This document shows positions 32,664 to 40,875 of a stretch of DNA of 64,000 nucleotides, piece by piece (the first letter of the stretch is position 1; each line of letters starts with the position of its first letter). Both the position numbers and the translations under genes were made by a program. The notes under the pieces were generated by a model. That model searched no databases and was not told the origin of the DNA. It saw only the letters and a program-made list of their open reading frames with translations. The stretch is taken from positions 5,456,001 to 5,520,000 of the forward strand of contig OY759723.1 of the NCBI GenBank assembly GCA_963662575.1, written 5' to 3'. This stretch comes from Bin5 sp963662575. GTDB taxonomy: Bacteria; Chloroflexota; Anaerolineae; Caldilineales; Caldilineaceae.

Positions 32664-33371
32664 TCAGTCTGGGTACTCGATCTGGATCGTATCAAACTCG
32701 ACGACACCTTCGGGCAGGTAGGCATAGTCCGGCTCATAGTCGCGGTGTGTGCGCAGGCGGTCCTTCATGTCCACGGGGATGCCGATCGGAACGACGGTTA
32801 GAGGAAACATCACCAGGATCAAGTCGCAGTTCACATCCAGTAGCGCATCGCGAATATCACCATAGCCGTAGAGTTCTTGCTTGTCGTGACGGCCGCCCAC
32901 ACATGTCCATTGGGCTGGATCATCGGACAGCAGAAGGGTCTGCTCACTCCAGTCGGGCGTGACGGTAAGGGACTGACCTGTAAGGGCGAAATTTGGTCGG
33001 GTATCGCCGACATCGGCCTGTACCCAAAGGGTGAGATTCGCTCCCCTCATGTCAACGTTGCCGCGCAGACGGACGGTCATGCGCGCATTGGTGAGGTTAC
33101 GATCCTTCCCTTCTGCCAGAAAATGGTTGACGCCAACCTCGGCTGCGATCTCGTCGGAGTAGTAGTCGGCGTGCGTGTGGAGGTAGGCGAGCAGATGCAA
33201 GTAGCCTGCGCCGGGGGCACAGTGATTGGGGTCGACGCGCCAGGGGCTGCGGGTAATGAAGGCCCCGTTGTTCAGTTCGGGCAGTTGTGATCCTGTTCCC
33301 CACGCGCACCAGCCGCCAGGGCCATTGTCGAAGGTTTCGATATAGGGTGTTCGGTCCACTATCGTCTCCAT
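32664..33371 (-). CDS. Hypothetical protein, possible beta-sandwich
   Basis: A 235-residue protein I do not recognise. It begins METIVDRTPYIETFDNGPGG and is rich in Trp, Tyr, Asp and short beta-like stretches (NLTLWVQADV, QSLTVTPDWSEQTLLLSDDP), suggesting a carbohydrate-binding or laminin-like jelly roll that recognises a ligand. No signal peptide or membrane segment. It contains several His residues (HLLAYLHTHADYY). It stands alone, convergent with the MDR gene and its metF remnant, and upstream in transcription terms of nothing obvious. Real gene status is supported by length and composition, not by family. Confidence 0.6.
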   Translation of the reverse strand: METIVDRTPYIETFDNGPGGWCAWGTGSQLPELNNGAFITRSPWRVDPNHCAPGAGYLHLLAYLHTHADYYSDEIAAEVGVNHFLAEGKDRNLTNARMTVRLRGNVDMRGANLTLWVQADVGDTRPNFALTGQSLTVTPDWSEQTLLLSDDPAQWTCVGGRHDKQELYGYGDIRDALLDVNCDLILVMFPLTVVPIGIPVDMKDRLRTHRDYEPDYAYLPEGVVEFDTIQIEYPD

Positions 33372-33593
33372 TAAGGGGGCTTGTTGCAGCTGGCGTTTTT
33401 GGAGGACGTCCTGGGATAATATGTCTGCGAGTGTTTGGGTCCCAACTCGCTGGGCAGGTGCTGTACAAGCGGCATCCTGGCCGGCGCGGTTGTCTTAACC
33501 CCCTAATCTTCCGCTAGTTTTCTGAGTTCTTCAAGTAGGCAGGAAGATAGACGATTCCGTAAAGACTGCGACTACTTCCTCTCTGGCCCGATC

Positions 33594-34847
33594 CTATCCG
33601 TTCGGCAGGACAAAATAGAAGCGGGCTCCGCCTTCGGCACGGTTTTCGGCGCCGATGACACCGTCGTGGGCCTCGACGACGGCCTTGGCGATGGTGAGGC
33701 CGAGGCCCGAGCCGCCGCCGCGGGCGCGGCTGCGAGATTGCTCGGCGCGGTAGAACTGTTCAAAGACTTTGGAGAGGCTTTCTTCAGGGATACCCTGCCC
33801 GGAGTCGAACACATCGACGCGCACACCGCCAATGACCCCCTGCGCGCTGACGGCGACGGAGCCTCCGGGGGGAGTGTGGCGCACGGCGTTGCCGATCAGA
33901 TTGGTCAGCACGCGACCGATGAGTCCGGCGTCCAGCATGACGGGGTCGACGCGGGGGTCGGCGCTGCCGGACAGCCCGATGCCCAACTCTTCGGCCCTGA
34001 CCGCGTAGCTCTCCAGCGTGTCCGAAATAAGATCGGAGAGAGAGATGGGTTGCCGGTCCAGTTGCAAGCCGCCGGCTTCGATTTCGGCCATCTCGAACAG
34101 CTCGTCGATCAGGACGGAGAGAGCGGCGGCATCGCGCTGCACTGTGCGCAGGTAGCGCTGGGTCTCGGCCGGGTCGGTGACATAGCCGTCGGTCAACGCC
34201 TCCACGAGGGCCTGAATGGATGCGAGAGGCGTGCGCAGGTCGTGGCCGATCCAGGCCAGCAGATTGCGGCGCAGTTGTTCGGTCTCTCGCTGCTGCCCTT
34301 CTGCCGCCTCCAGCCGGGCAGCCATTTGGTTGAATGTAATACCCAGCCGCGCCAGTTCATCTTTGCCAACTACGTCGACGCGAACGTCGCGCCTGCCCTC
34401 GGCAATTGCGACGGCGGCTCGGCCCACCCATTGTATCTTCTCTGAAAGGGCCGCAGACAGGAAATAGCCCAATGCGGTGGCGATGCCGCCGGCAAAGATA
34501 AGAAGCACGGCGGCCAGTCGCAAATCGTGGTCACTGGCGAACATGAGGCGGGCGGTTACAAACACGTTGAGGAAAGTGAGCAGGCTGGCGAATCCGTAGC
34601 CGCCGAGCAGAGTCCAGCTGAGGCGAGGGGAGTAGTGCAGCCAGCCGAGGCGATAGACGAGGTAGACAGCAGCCACTGACAGGAGTGCGCTTGCGGTCAG
34701 GAACTCCGCCATCGCCCACAGTTCATCCGGCGGCGGATTGAGAACTGCGAGGAACAAGAGCAATCCGCCTACGATGGCGACAAGTACGCCGAGAAGAAAG
34801 CGGATTGACAGCGAGATTGGCGACGGAAATAGAGATGTCGAATTCAT
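33594..34847 (-). CDS. Sensor histidine kinase
   Basis: A 417-residue membrane kinase: four predicted membrane helices (about 16-36, 48-67, 81-101, 111-133), a HAMP-like segment, then HisKA with the phospho-accepting His202 in WIGHDLRTPLASIQ, and an HATPase domain with N-box NLIGNAVRHT, DSGQGIPEE and GGGSGLGLTIAKAVVEAHDG. Little extracytoplasmic sequence exists, so it probably senses a membrane or intramembrane signal. I start at ATG 34845-34847 because GGGAGGG lies just upstream. It follows its response regulator gene by 33 bp. Confidence 0.93.
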   Translation of the reverse strand: MNSTSLFPSPISLSIRFLLGVLVAIVGGLLLFLAVLNPPPDELWAMAEFLTASALLSVAAVYLVYRLGWLHYSPRLSWTLLGGYGFASLLTFLNVFVTARLMFASDHDLRLAAVLLIFAGGIATALGYFLSAALSEKIQWVGRAAVAIAEGRRDVRVDVVGKDELARLGITFNQMAARLEAAEGQQRETEQLRRNLLAWIGHDLRTPLASIQALVEALTDGYVTDPAETQRYLRTVQRDAAALSVLIDELFEMAEIEAGGLQLDRQPISLSDLISDTLESYAVRAEELGIGLSGSADPRVDPVMLDAGLIGRVLTNLIGNAVRHTPPGGSVAVSAQGVIGGVRVDVFDSGQGIPEESLSKVFEQFYRAEQSRSRARGGGSGLGLTIAKAVVEAHDGVIGAENRAEGGARFYFVLPNG

Positions 34848-34880
34848 AAGCCCTCCCATGCGACGAGCAGCTTTGCAAAC

Positions 34881-35597
34881 TCAGCTGCTCGCGCCTTCCT
34901 GCTCTCCTGGTTCAAAGCGGTAGCCCACGCCCCAAACCGTGATAATTTGGCGCGGATTCGATGGGTCCTCCTCGATCTTTTCGCGCAGGCGGCGCACGTG
35001 GACGGTGACCGTGCTGGCGTCGATGAACTCTGACACGCCCCAGACCCGATCGAGCAGTTGGTCACGGTTGAAGACCTGTTGGGGATTGCTGGTGAACATC
35101 CACAACAGATCGAACTCTTTTACGGTCAGAGGAATCTCTTCACCGGCGACGGTCGCCTGGCGAGTACGAGGGTCGATGTGAATTCCGCCGCAAGTCACGG
35201 GTTGGTCGCCGCCGAGTGGAGCGGGAGCTTGCTGGGTACGCCGCAGCACTGCTTTTACCCGGCTGACCAGTTCCCGCGGGCTGAAAGGTTTGACGACATA
35301 GTCGTCGGCCCCAAGCTCCAGACCGAGAATGCGGTCGATTTCATCCTTGCGGGCAGTCAGGAGGATAATTGGAATCCTGCTAGTTGCGCGCACCTGGCGG
35401 GTGATTTCGTAGCCGTCCACGCCAGGCAGCATAACATCGAGTATCAGCAGATCCGGTGGGTCGGACTGTAACAGATCAAGGGCGGCCTGTCCATCGCCAA
35501 CGACTGTTGCGTCGAAACCCATCTGCTCGAGATAGAGGCTGACAACCTCTCGAATGCTGGGTTCGTCATCTACGACAAGAATTTTGACGCCGGCCAT
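34881..35597 (-). CDS. OmpR/PhoB family response regulator
   Basis: A 238-residue regulator: receiver domain with acidic pocket VVDDEPS and phospho-Asp in LLILDVMLPGVDGYE (about residue 54), and the conserved Lys in DDYVVKPFSPRELV; winged-helix DNA-binding domain with SEFIDASTVTVHVRRLREKI and VWGVGYRFE. It is first in the operon, partner of the downstream kinase. Direct GTTAA repeats 55-70 bp upstream of its start look like its own type of binding site, and the divergent spondin/LysM gene is the obvious candidate target. Confidence 0.95.
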   Translation of the reverse strand: MAGVKILVVDDEPSIREVVSLYLEQMGFDATVVGDGQAALDLLQSDPPDLLILDVMLPGVDGYEITRQVRATSRIPIILLTARKDEIDRILGLELGADDYVVKPFSPRELVSRVKAVLRRTQQAPAPLGGDQPVTCGGIHIDPRTRQATVAGEEIPLTVKEFDLLWMFTSNPQQVFNRDQLLDRVWGVSEFIDASTVTVHVRRLREKIEEDPSNPRQIITVWGVGYRFEPGEQEGASS

Positions 35598-35651
35598 GGT
35601 GTGTGGATTTCCTCACACGAATGCCAGGGAAATGCGCTGAATTCGCCAGCG

Positions 35652-35667
35652 GTTAAGAATCCGTTAA
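35652..35667. promoter_or_regulatory. Candidate OmpR/PhoB-type box
   Basis: Two direct GTTAA repeats start at 35652 and 35663, exactly 11 bp apart, the spacing used by OmpR/PhoB family dimers. The site is in the divergent interval between the response regulator (start 35597) and the LysM gene (start 35784). A TATACT at 35701-35706 could serve as the LysM -10 element. Confidence 0.45.
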
Positions 35668-35783
35668 TCTTTGCCCACTGGCAGAGCAAGGTTTATCTGG
35701 TATACTGTATCCAGCGACCTTATTGCCGAATATATTGTTGCATAACATGTTCAATTAACCAACCTTAAGGAGGAACATACCCC

Positions 35784-37301
35784 ATGCAACTAAAAAAACC
35801 GATCTCTTTGATTCTCATCGCGATGCTTGTGTTCTCGACCTCTGTATTTTTGCTTCCCGCTGACAGCGCACTGGCAGGGGAGGGGCCGATATTCGAGGCG
35901 AGCCATGAACCGGGGGAGATGGACGATGCGGTCACCTTCCTGGTACGTATTGAGAACATCTCCGGTGACAGCGATCTGCCTACGCCATTTGCGCCAGGGG
36001 TCTGGGTGCTGCACAGCGAAGCCGGGGCACTTTTTGTTGAAGGTGAAGCCGATAAGGGCTACGGGCTGGAGGCTCTGGCCGAAGACGGCAACCCGGCAGC
36101 ACTGGCTGAAGCACTGAACGGGATGGACCTGCATGCGGGCGTCTTTAATACGCCAGTAGGCGCCGACGGCCCGGGGCCGCTTCTACCCGGTGAGGCGTAT
36201 GAGTTTGAGGTAAAGGCCACGGCCGATACACCTTATCTTTCGTTTGCCACCATGTTCGTGCAGTCCAATGACCTCTTCATTGGGCCGGGAGAGGCAGGCA
36301 CAGCCCTGTTCGATATGGACGGTATGGCGATGATGGGGATGCATGACGTAACCGCGGAAATGCAGTTGTGGGACGCTGGCACCGAGGCCAATGAGGAGCC
36401 GGGCGTAGGCGGCGACCAGGCGCCCCGCCAGTCTGGGGCCAACACCGGCCTCCCAGAGATCGAAGGAACTGTTCGTGTCGTGGATGACGGCTACACCTAT
36501 CCCGATGTCTCCGCCCTTGTAAAGGTCACCATTGAAGAGGTGATGATGATGGACGAGGGCATGGACAAGGAGATGGACGAAAAAGATGAGATGATGTCCG
36601 ACGACGACAAGATGGAAGACAAAGACGGCATGATGTCGGACAAGGACGGCATGATGGCGGCCGAGATCATGTTGATGGAAGAAGGGTCCACGCCTTACAC
36701 CGTAGTGGCGGGCGACACGCTGGGCTCGATCTCCAGACGCGCTTATGGCAGCAGCAAGTACTGGTCGGTCATCTGCAGCGCCAACGAGTTGGAGAACTGC
36801 AACCTCATCCACATCGGCGATGAGTTGAATCTCCCGTCCCATACCGACGCAATGTCGATGATGGACGACAAGATGATGATGGCCGACGACGGCATGATGG
36901 CCGACGACGACAAGATGGCTGACGACAAGATGGCCGATGACGACAAGATGGCCGATGACGACAAGATGGCCGACGACAAGATGGCCGATGACGACAAGAT
37001 GGCTGACAAAGACGGCATGATGGCCGACGACGCCATGATGGAAGCTATCATGCTGATGGAAGACGGCTCCACGCCCTATACCGTCGTTGCCGGGGACACG
37101 CTGGGCTCTATCGCAAAGCGCGCCTACGGCAGTAGCACATACTACTCTGCCATCTGCAGCGCCAACGAGTTGGAAGACTGCAACCTCATCCATATCGATG
37201 ATGAGCTGTCGCTCCCGACCCAGGCTGAGGCCGAAGAGATGATGGGCAGCATGATGATGGACGACAGTATGGATGCGATGGAAAAGAAGGACGATTCCTA
37301 G
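35784..37301 (+). CDS. Secreted spondin-domain / double LysM protein with Met-Asp repeats
   Basis: A 505-residue exported protein. Signal peptide 1-31 (cleavage after ADSALA), a spondin-like domain (~34-200; FEASHEPGEMDDAVTFLVRI, TPFAPGVWVLH), a Met/Asp/Lys-rich stretch (253-298), LysM 1 (303-351), a second Met/Asp/Lys repeat block (354-426; units such as MADDDKMADDK) and LysM 2 (430-478), then another Met-rich tail. Both LysM units share PYTVVAGDTLGSI and a Cys pair (ICSANELE-CN). LysM binds peptidoglycan-like glycans; the Met/Asp segments could bind metal or serve as oxidisable methionine. ATG follows AAGGAGG. It is divergent from the two-component genes and upstream of the selenoprotein gene. 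Confidence 0.85.
   Translation: MQLKKPISLILIAMLVFSTSVFLLPADSALAGEGPIFEASHEPGEMDDAVTFLVRIENISGDSDLPTPFAPGVWVLHSEAGALFVEGEADKGYGLEALAEDGNPAALAEALNGMDLHAGVFNTPVGADGPGPLLPGEAYEFEVKATADTPYLSFATMFVQSNDLFIGPGEAGTALFDMDGMAMMGMHDVTAEMQLWDAGTEANEEPGVGGDQAPRQSGANTGLPEIEGTVRVVDDGYTYPDVSALVKVTIEEVMMMDEGMDKEMDEKDEMMSDDDKMEDKDGMMSDKDGMMAAEIMLMEEGSTPYTVVAGDTLGSISRRAYGSSKYWSVICSANELENCNLIHIGDELNLPSHTDAMSMMDDKMMMADDGMMADDDKMADDKMADDDKMADDDKMADDKMADDDKMADKDGMMADDAMMEAIMLMEDGSTPYTVVAGDTLGSIAKRAYGSSTYYSAICSANELEDCNLIHIDDELSLPTQAEAEEMMGSMMMDDSMDAMEKKDDS
36858..37061 (+). repeat. Coding repeat ATGGCCGAYGACGACAAG type
   Basis: Overlapping 12- to 18-bp units encode M-A-D-D-(D)-K between the two LysM domains (residues 359-426). 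The units alternate between ADDDK and ADDK, suggesting slippage. A shorter related block is at 36538-36672. Confidence 0.8.
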
Positions 37302-37335
37302 TATTTTGGGGGCGAACAAAGCCCATAGTGAATTC

Positions 37336-37360
37336 GGGAGGCGCGCGTTGCGCGCCTCCC
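37336..37360 (+). terminator. GC-rich hairpin after the LysM gene
   Basis: GGGAGGCGCGC / GCGCGCCTCCC with loop GTT, 11-bp perfect stem, 35 bp after the LysM stop, followed by only three T. Either a weak terminator or a processing hairpin upstream of the selenoprotein gene. Confidence 0.55.
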
Positions 37361-37382
37361 TTTGCACACAAAACACACAGAG

Positions 37383-38240
37383 ATGATCGTGAAAACTCTT
37401 ACAAAGACATTGACCGGCTGCATGAACCGAGGAAGCGTTCCCGTAGCTCTTGGGCGAAGTTGCGCCGTTCGATTGCGTTTTGCGCAAAGCCAGGGGTTGG
37501 GGCGTTTTCGGCTGGCGCTGTTCACGTTGGTCTGTGGGCTGATTGTAACAGGCTGCGTGATGCCGGAGGCGATTCCGACTGAAAGCAATCAGGGTGATGA
37601 GGGCGCGACGGTTGAAGCGATTCAGACTCGAGTAGCGGAGACGCGGGCCGAGCAGGCTTCAGCCAAGGAAGACGCGATGGCTGCCGCAGGAGAAGAGGCC
37701 CAAGATCAGACAGCGACAGTTGAGGAGACCAGCCCGGTGTTGACCATCGCTCCGACCGCGGCGCAGCAGGAGCTTTTGGACAAACTGCGGCCGCAGGGAG
37801 AGGCGCCAGAGCTGCTCAACGAAGTCTGGCTTAACTCCGAGCCGCTTAAACTAGCTGACCTGCGGGGTCAGGTCGTTCTGGTCGAGTTCTGGACGTATGG
37901 GTGATACAACTGCGTAAACGTAATTCCCTCGTTGAGGGAATGGCACCAGAAGTATGCGGACGATGGTTTTGTGATCATCGGCGTCCACACTCCGGAGTTC
38001 AGGCACGAGCGGGACTTGCAAAACGTCGAGAATTCTCTCTCGCGGCTATCGATCCCGTTTGCGGTTGCGATCGACAATGATTGGACCACCTGGCGCTCCT
38101 ATCATAACCGCTATTGGCCGGCGATGTATTTTATCGACAAGACCGGGCAGATTCGTTTCCTGAAGATTGGCGAAGGCCAGTACAGTTACTCGGAATCGGT
38201 GATACAGGCGCTCCTCGCCGAACCGTACACAGCCAATTGA
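37383..38240 (+). CDS. DipZ/TlpA-like thioredoxin lipoprotein, predicted selenoprotein
   Basis: One 285-residue product if the in-frame UGA at 37902-37904 is read as selenocysteine (residue 174). The site is EFWTYG-U-YNCVNVIPSLREW; in homologues such as the DipZ C-terminal domain this is WTYxCxxC, so UGA replaces the first redox Cys, giving UxxC. Sequence after it is strongly family-like: FVIIGVHTPEFRHERDLQNV, AVAIDNDWTTW, NRYWPAMYFIDKTGQIRF. A hairpin fitting bacterial SECIS rules follows. The N-terminus has a hydrophobic segment and lipobox TGC (Cys58 from this start), so it is an envelope lipoprotein disulfide or methionine-sulfoxide related reductase. Start uncertain (TTG 37362, ATG 37383, TTG 37497). 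If UGA is not decoded, it is a broken gene. Confidence 0.82.
37902..37941 (+). promoter_or_regulatory. UGA selenocysteine codon and bacterial SECIS-like hairpin
   Basis: UGA at 37902-37904. An 8-bp perfect stem (ATTCCCTC 37923-37930, GAGGGAAT 37934-37941) closes a GTT loop. The first loop base is G and the loop starts 26 nt after the UGA, within the published bacterial SECIS model (loop G, 3-14 nt loop, roughly 16-37 nt spacing). It would recruit SelB-Sec-tRNA. Confidence 0.75.
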
Positions 38241-38408
38241 ACGGAAACTGCTATTTCGTCCATTTGCAGGGGCTAGTCATGCCCCTGTAATATCGCGCCA
38301 GCCACTGGGATCTAACCGTTCTACCTGGAGGTGCGATCGGCGATTTAGCATCATCCAGGCCGGTTGTCTTCCCAAACTCTCCGCAGCGACAGATAAACCT
38401 CGACAACA

Positions 38409-40604
38409 ATGGAAAATACCGCTCTGCCGGCACAATGGACCGGATTCGCAGTTGACGAGTCTGTTCTTCAGGCTAATACACTGTTTCTGAGCGGGCCTTT
38501 CGGCGCGGGCAAGACGACTGCAGCCATCGAGCGTATACAGTGGCTGCTGCGCCAGGAGCGCGTGCGCGGGGATCAGATTCTCGTATTGGTACCGCAACGC
38601 ACGCTCGGTCAGCCCTACCAGGAGGCATTGCACCGTCCAGAAGTGCCTGCAGGCGCCCTGGTACAGGTGACGACGGTGGCGACACTCGCGAGATCCAGCG
38701 TCGCGCTGTATTGGCCGCTGGCGGCGCGCTCGGCCGGGTTTGCCGAGCCCCGCAGAGAGCCGACCTTTCTCAACTTGGAAACAACGCAGTACCACATGGA
38801 TGGCCTGGTGGAGAAGGCTGCGCAGCAGGCCGAATTCGACGCCGTCCGCCTGCCGCGGGGACGTATCGTTAGCCAGGTGTTGGACAACCTCAATAAGGCG
38901 GCGCTGCACGGTTTCACGATTGACGAGGCCTACGCCCGCTTGGAGAATACGGTTCCGCCTGGGGAGCATATGACTGCGCGGCTGAATGTCTTGCGTACAG
39001 CCCGCCGCATCAGTCAAGCGTTTCGTGAGATGTGTCTGCGCGAGTCGCTGGTTGATTACAGTCTGCAAATGCAGATCTTTCTGCAAGAGATTCTGGAGAA
39101 CGAGTGGTGCACGACGCATCTGTTCCGCTCTTTTCGCCATCTGGTTTTCGACAATGCCGAAGAGGAAACTTTCGCAGCGCAGGAGTTGGTGCGCCGCTGG
39201 CTCCCTCATCTGGACAGCGCGCTTATACTGGTTGATGAGGATGGCGGCTACCGGGCCTTTTTGGGCGCGGACCCGCAAAATGCCGATCGACTGGCCAGAT
39301 TCACGGACAGCCGAGCCCGCCTGCCGGGCTCCCGTAGCATGGCACCCGGGCTATCTTCGATGATCGGGCGCATCAACCGGGCCATTCCTGGTGGTCGCAG
39401 AGAAGTCGAACAGATGGCGGGTACTGACGAGGATCTGTCCGTTCTGATGGACGCGGGTCCGCTTGTATTTCCCGAGCGTGCACACCGTTTCTATCCGCAG
39501 ATGATCGAGTGGGCTGTGGAGGAGATTGAGCGGCTGGTCAAGCAGGAGGGCGTGGCGCCGAAGGAGATTGCGGTGCTCGCGCCTTTTGTAAGCGATGCCA
39601 TGCGCTTCAGCATTCAGACCCGCTTGCAGGAAAGAGGGATTCTCACCGCAAGCCACCGGCCTAGTCGCGCTTTGAACGCGGAGCCTGCCGTGCGGACGCT
39701 TCTGACGTTAGCAGCGTTGGCGCATCCGTCCTGGCAGCGCAGGCCTTCGCGAGCGGATGTGACGCTGACCCTCGGGACCGCTATCGCCCAACTGGATCCG
39801 GTTCGTGCCAGCGTTTTGGCGCAGGCGGTATACAACGACCGGGGCAGTGCCGGCGGCGAATTGCTGGCGTTTGAAAGGCTAAGGGGAGACGTGCAAAAGC
39901 GGGTCGCGTTTGCAACGGGTGAACGCTACGAACGGCTGCGCATATGGTTGGCCGCTTACCGGGCGGAAAGCGAATTCTCTCCTCTCGACAGATTCTTTGC
40001 ACGCATTTTTGGCGAATTGCTGAGCCAGCCCGGGTTCGGATTCCATGACCAGCCGGAGGCTGCCCGGATGGCCGATCAGCTAGCCCGATCGGCGCGCAAC
40101 TTCCGATGGGCGATGGGGGAGCAAGGCGGGCCGTCATCCCCAGTGTCCGCCGAACCTGCGGGTGCACCGTCATCACGGCAAGTTGAGATTGGCCGCGCCT
40201 ACCTTGAACTTGTAGAGAGCGGTGCGCTGGGCGCCCTCTATTTGCCGTCGTGGACGGTGGCGGATGATGCGGTGTTTATCGCGCCGGCCTACACGTTCCT
40301 GATGCGAAACCGTGCTGTGGATGTCCAATTCTGGCTCGACATAGGGGCTGAAGGCTGGTGGCAACGCATTTACCAGCCCTTGACCCATCCCTATGTACTC
40401 TCACGCAACTGGCCGCAGCACCAGAGTTGGAGTGATCTGCACGAGTTTCAAAGTCGCCAGGAAAGTTTACGCCGCCTGTCGATCGGTCTCTTGCGGCGCG
40501 CGCGCCGGGGTGTCTTTCTGGGGTTGAGCGAAAATGGTGAAAACGGGATGGAACAGAGGGGTCCTCTTCTTAACCTGCTCAATCGTGTCCAGGTACAGGC
40601 ATGA
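38409..40604 (+). CDS. UvrD/AddB-like superfamily I helicase
   Basis: A 731-residue protein with an SF1 ATPase start: FLSGPFGAGKTTAAIERIQW (Walker A GPFGAGKTT, 29-37), motif Ia-like VLVPQRTLGQPYQEAL, and a Walker B position reading FDNAEEETF instead of the usual DExQ. ALILVDEDGGYRAFLGADPQ is motif III-like, and EIAVLAPFVSDAMRFSIQTR with ASHRPSRALNAEPAVRTLLTL match motifs IV-V of AddB/RecB-type proteins. No PD-(D/E)XK nuclease domain or Fe-S cysteines are present. Probably a repair or recombination helicase whose ATPase may be weakened. No ribosome site is visible at the ATG. Orphan, with a tiny frame overlapping its stop. Confidence 0.7.
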   Translation: MENTALPAQWTGFAVDESVLQANTLFLSGPFGAGKTTAAIERIQWLLRQERVRGDQILVLVPQRTLGQPYQEALHRPEVPAGALVQVTTVATLARSSVALYWPLAARSAGFAEPRREPTFLNLETTQYHMDGLVEKAAQQAEFDAVRLPRGRIVSQVLDNLNKAALHGFTIDEAYARLENTVPPGEHMTARLNVLRTARRISQAFREMCLRESLVDYSLQMQIFLQEILENEWCTTHLFRSFRHLVFDNAEEETFAAQELVRRWLPHLDSALILVDEDGGYRAFLGADPQNADRLARFTDSRARLPGSRSMAPGLSSMIGRINRAIPGGRREVEQMAGTDEDLSVLMDAGPLVFPERAHRFYPQMIEWAVEEIERLVKQEGVAPKEIAVLAPFVSDAMRFSIQTRLQERGILTASHRPSRALNAEPAVRTLLTLAALAHPSWQRRPSRADVTLTLGTAIAQLDPVRASVLAQAVYNDRGSAGGELLAFERLRGDVQKRVAFATGERYERLRIWLAAYRAESEFSPLDRFFARIFGELLSQPGFGFHDQPEAARMADQLARSARNFRWAMGEQGGPSSPVSAEPAGAPSSRQVEIGRAYLELVESGALGALYLPSWTVADDAVFIAPAYTFLMRNRAVDVQFWLDIGAEGWWQRIYQPLTHPYVLSRNWPQHQSWSDLHEFQSRQESLRRLSIGLLRRARRGVFLGLSENGENGMEQRGPLLNLLNRVQVQA

Positions 40605-40768
40605 ATCTGGACGTTTCACGGGTATGGCATGTGTTGTCATTGACGTGCGAGCGGAGTTCCAAGGACGGTCCGGCGCGGCAGTTTGAGGTTCTCGAAATCA
40701 ACGCACTATTCCGACAGTATTCTGCACGCTTTGAGGTTCGAGCAGGCAAGAAGCAGGCCCAGGTTTAG
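40601..40768 (+). CDS. Small frame overlapping the helicase stop
   Basis: ATG 40601 overlaps the helicase TGA (ATGA), giving 55 residues: starts MNLDVSRVWHVLSLTCERSS and ends RFEVRAGKKQAQV. No family recognised. The coupling suggests a formerly longer downstream gene (for example a nuclease subunit) cut short, or a coincidental frame. Confidence 0.3.
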   Translation: MNLDVSRVWHVLSLTCERSSKDGPARQFEVLEINALFRQYSARFEVRAGKKQAQV

Positions 40769-40846
40769 GCGCAAGCAGGTGCTCCTCGGCGACGTCTGCT
40801 GCCATCATCGAGTCAGTATTGGGTAAGAAAGCCAATTTGCGCGCAT

Positions 40847-40875
40847 TTGCTGAAATGCTACCCCTGTATTACAAT
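40847..40875 (+). promoter_or_regulatory. Putative promoter of the glycosidase-amidase gene
   Basis: TTGCTG (40847-40852), 17-bp spacer, TACAAT (40870-40875). The predicted leader is about 185 nt. I see nothing else in 40769-41068. Confidence 0.45.

Noticed and set aside
36183..37487. 434-residue His/Val-rich frame on the minus strand
   Set aside because: It is the antisense of the Met/Asp repeat and LysM gene; the plus strand has the signal peptide, ribosome site and domains.
37902..37904. TGA as an ordinary nonsense mutation splitting a thioredoxin gene
   Set aside because: It falls exactly on the redox Cys, both flanks are intact, and a SECIS-like hairpin follows. Other genes here (for example sucC) use TGA as stop, so general recoding of TGA is also excluded.
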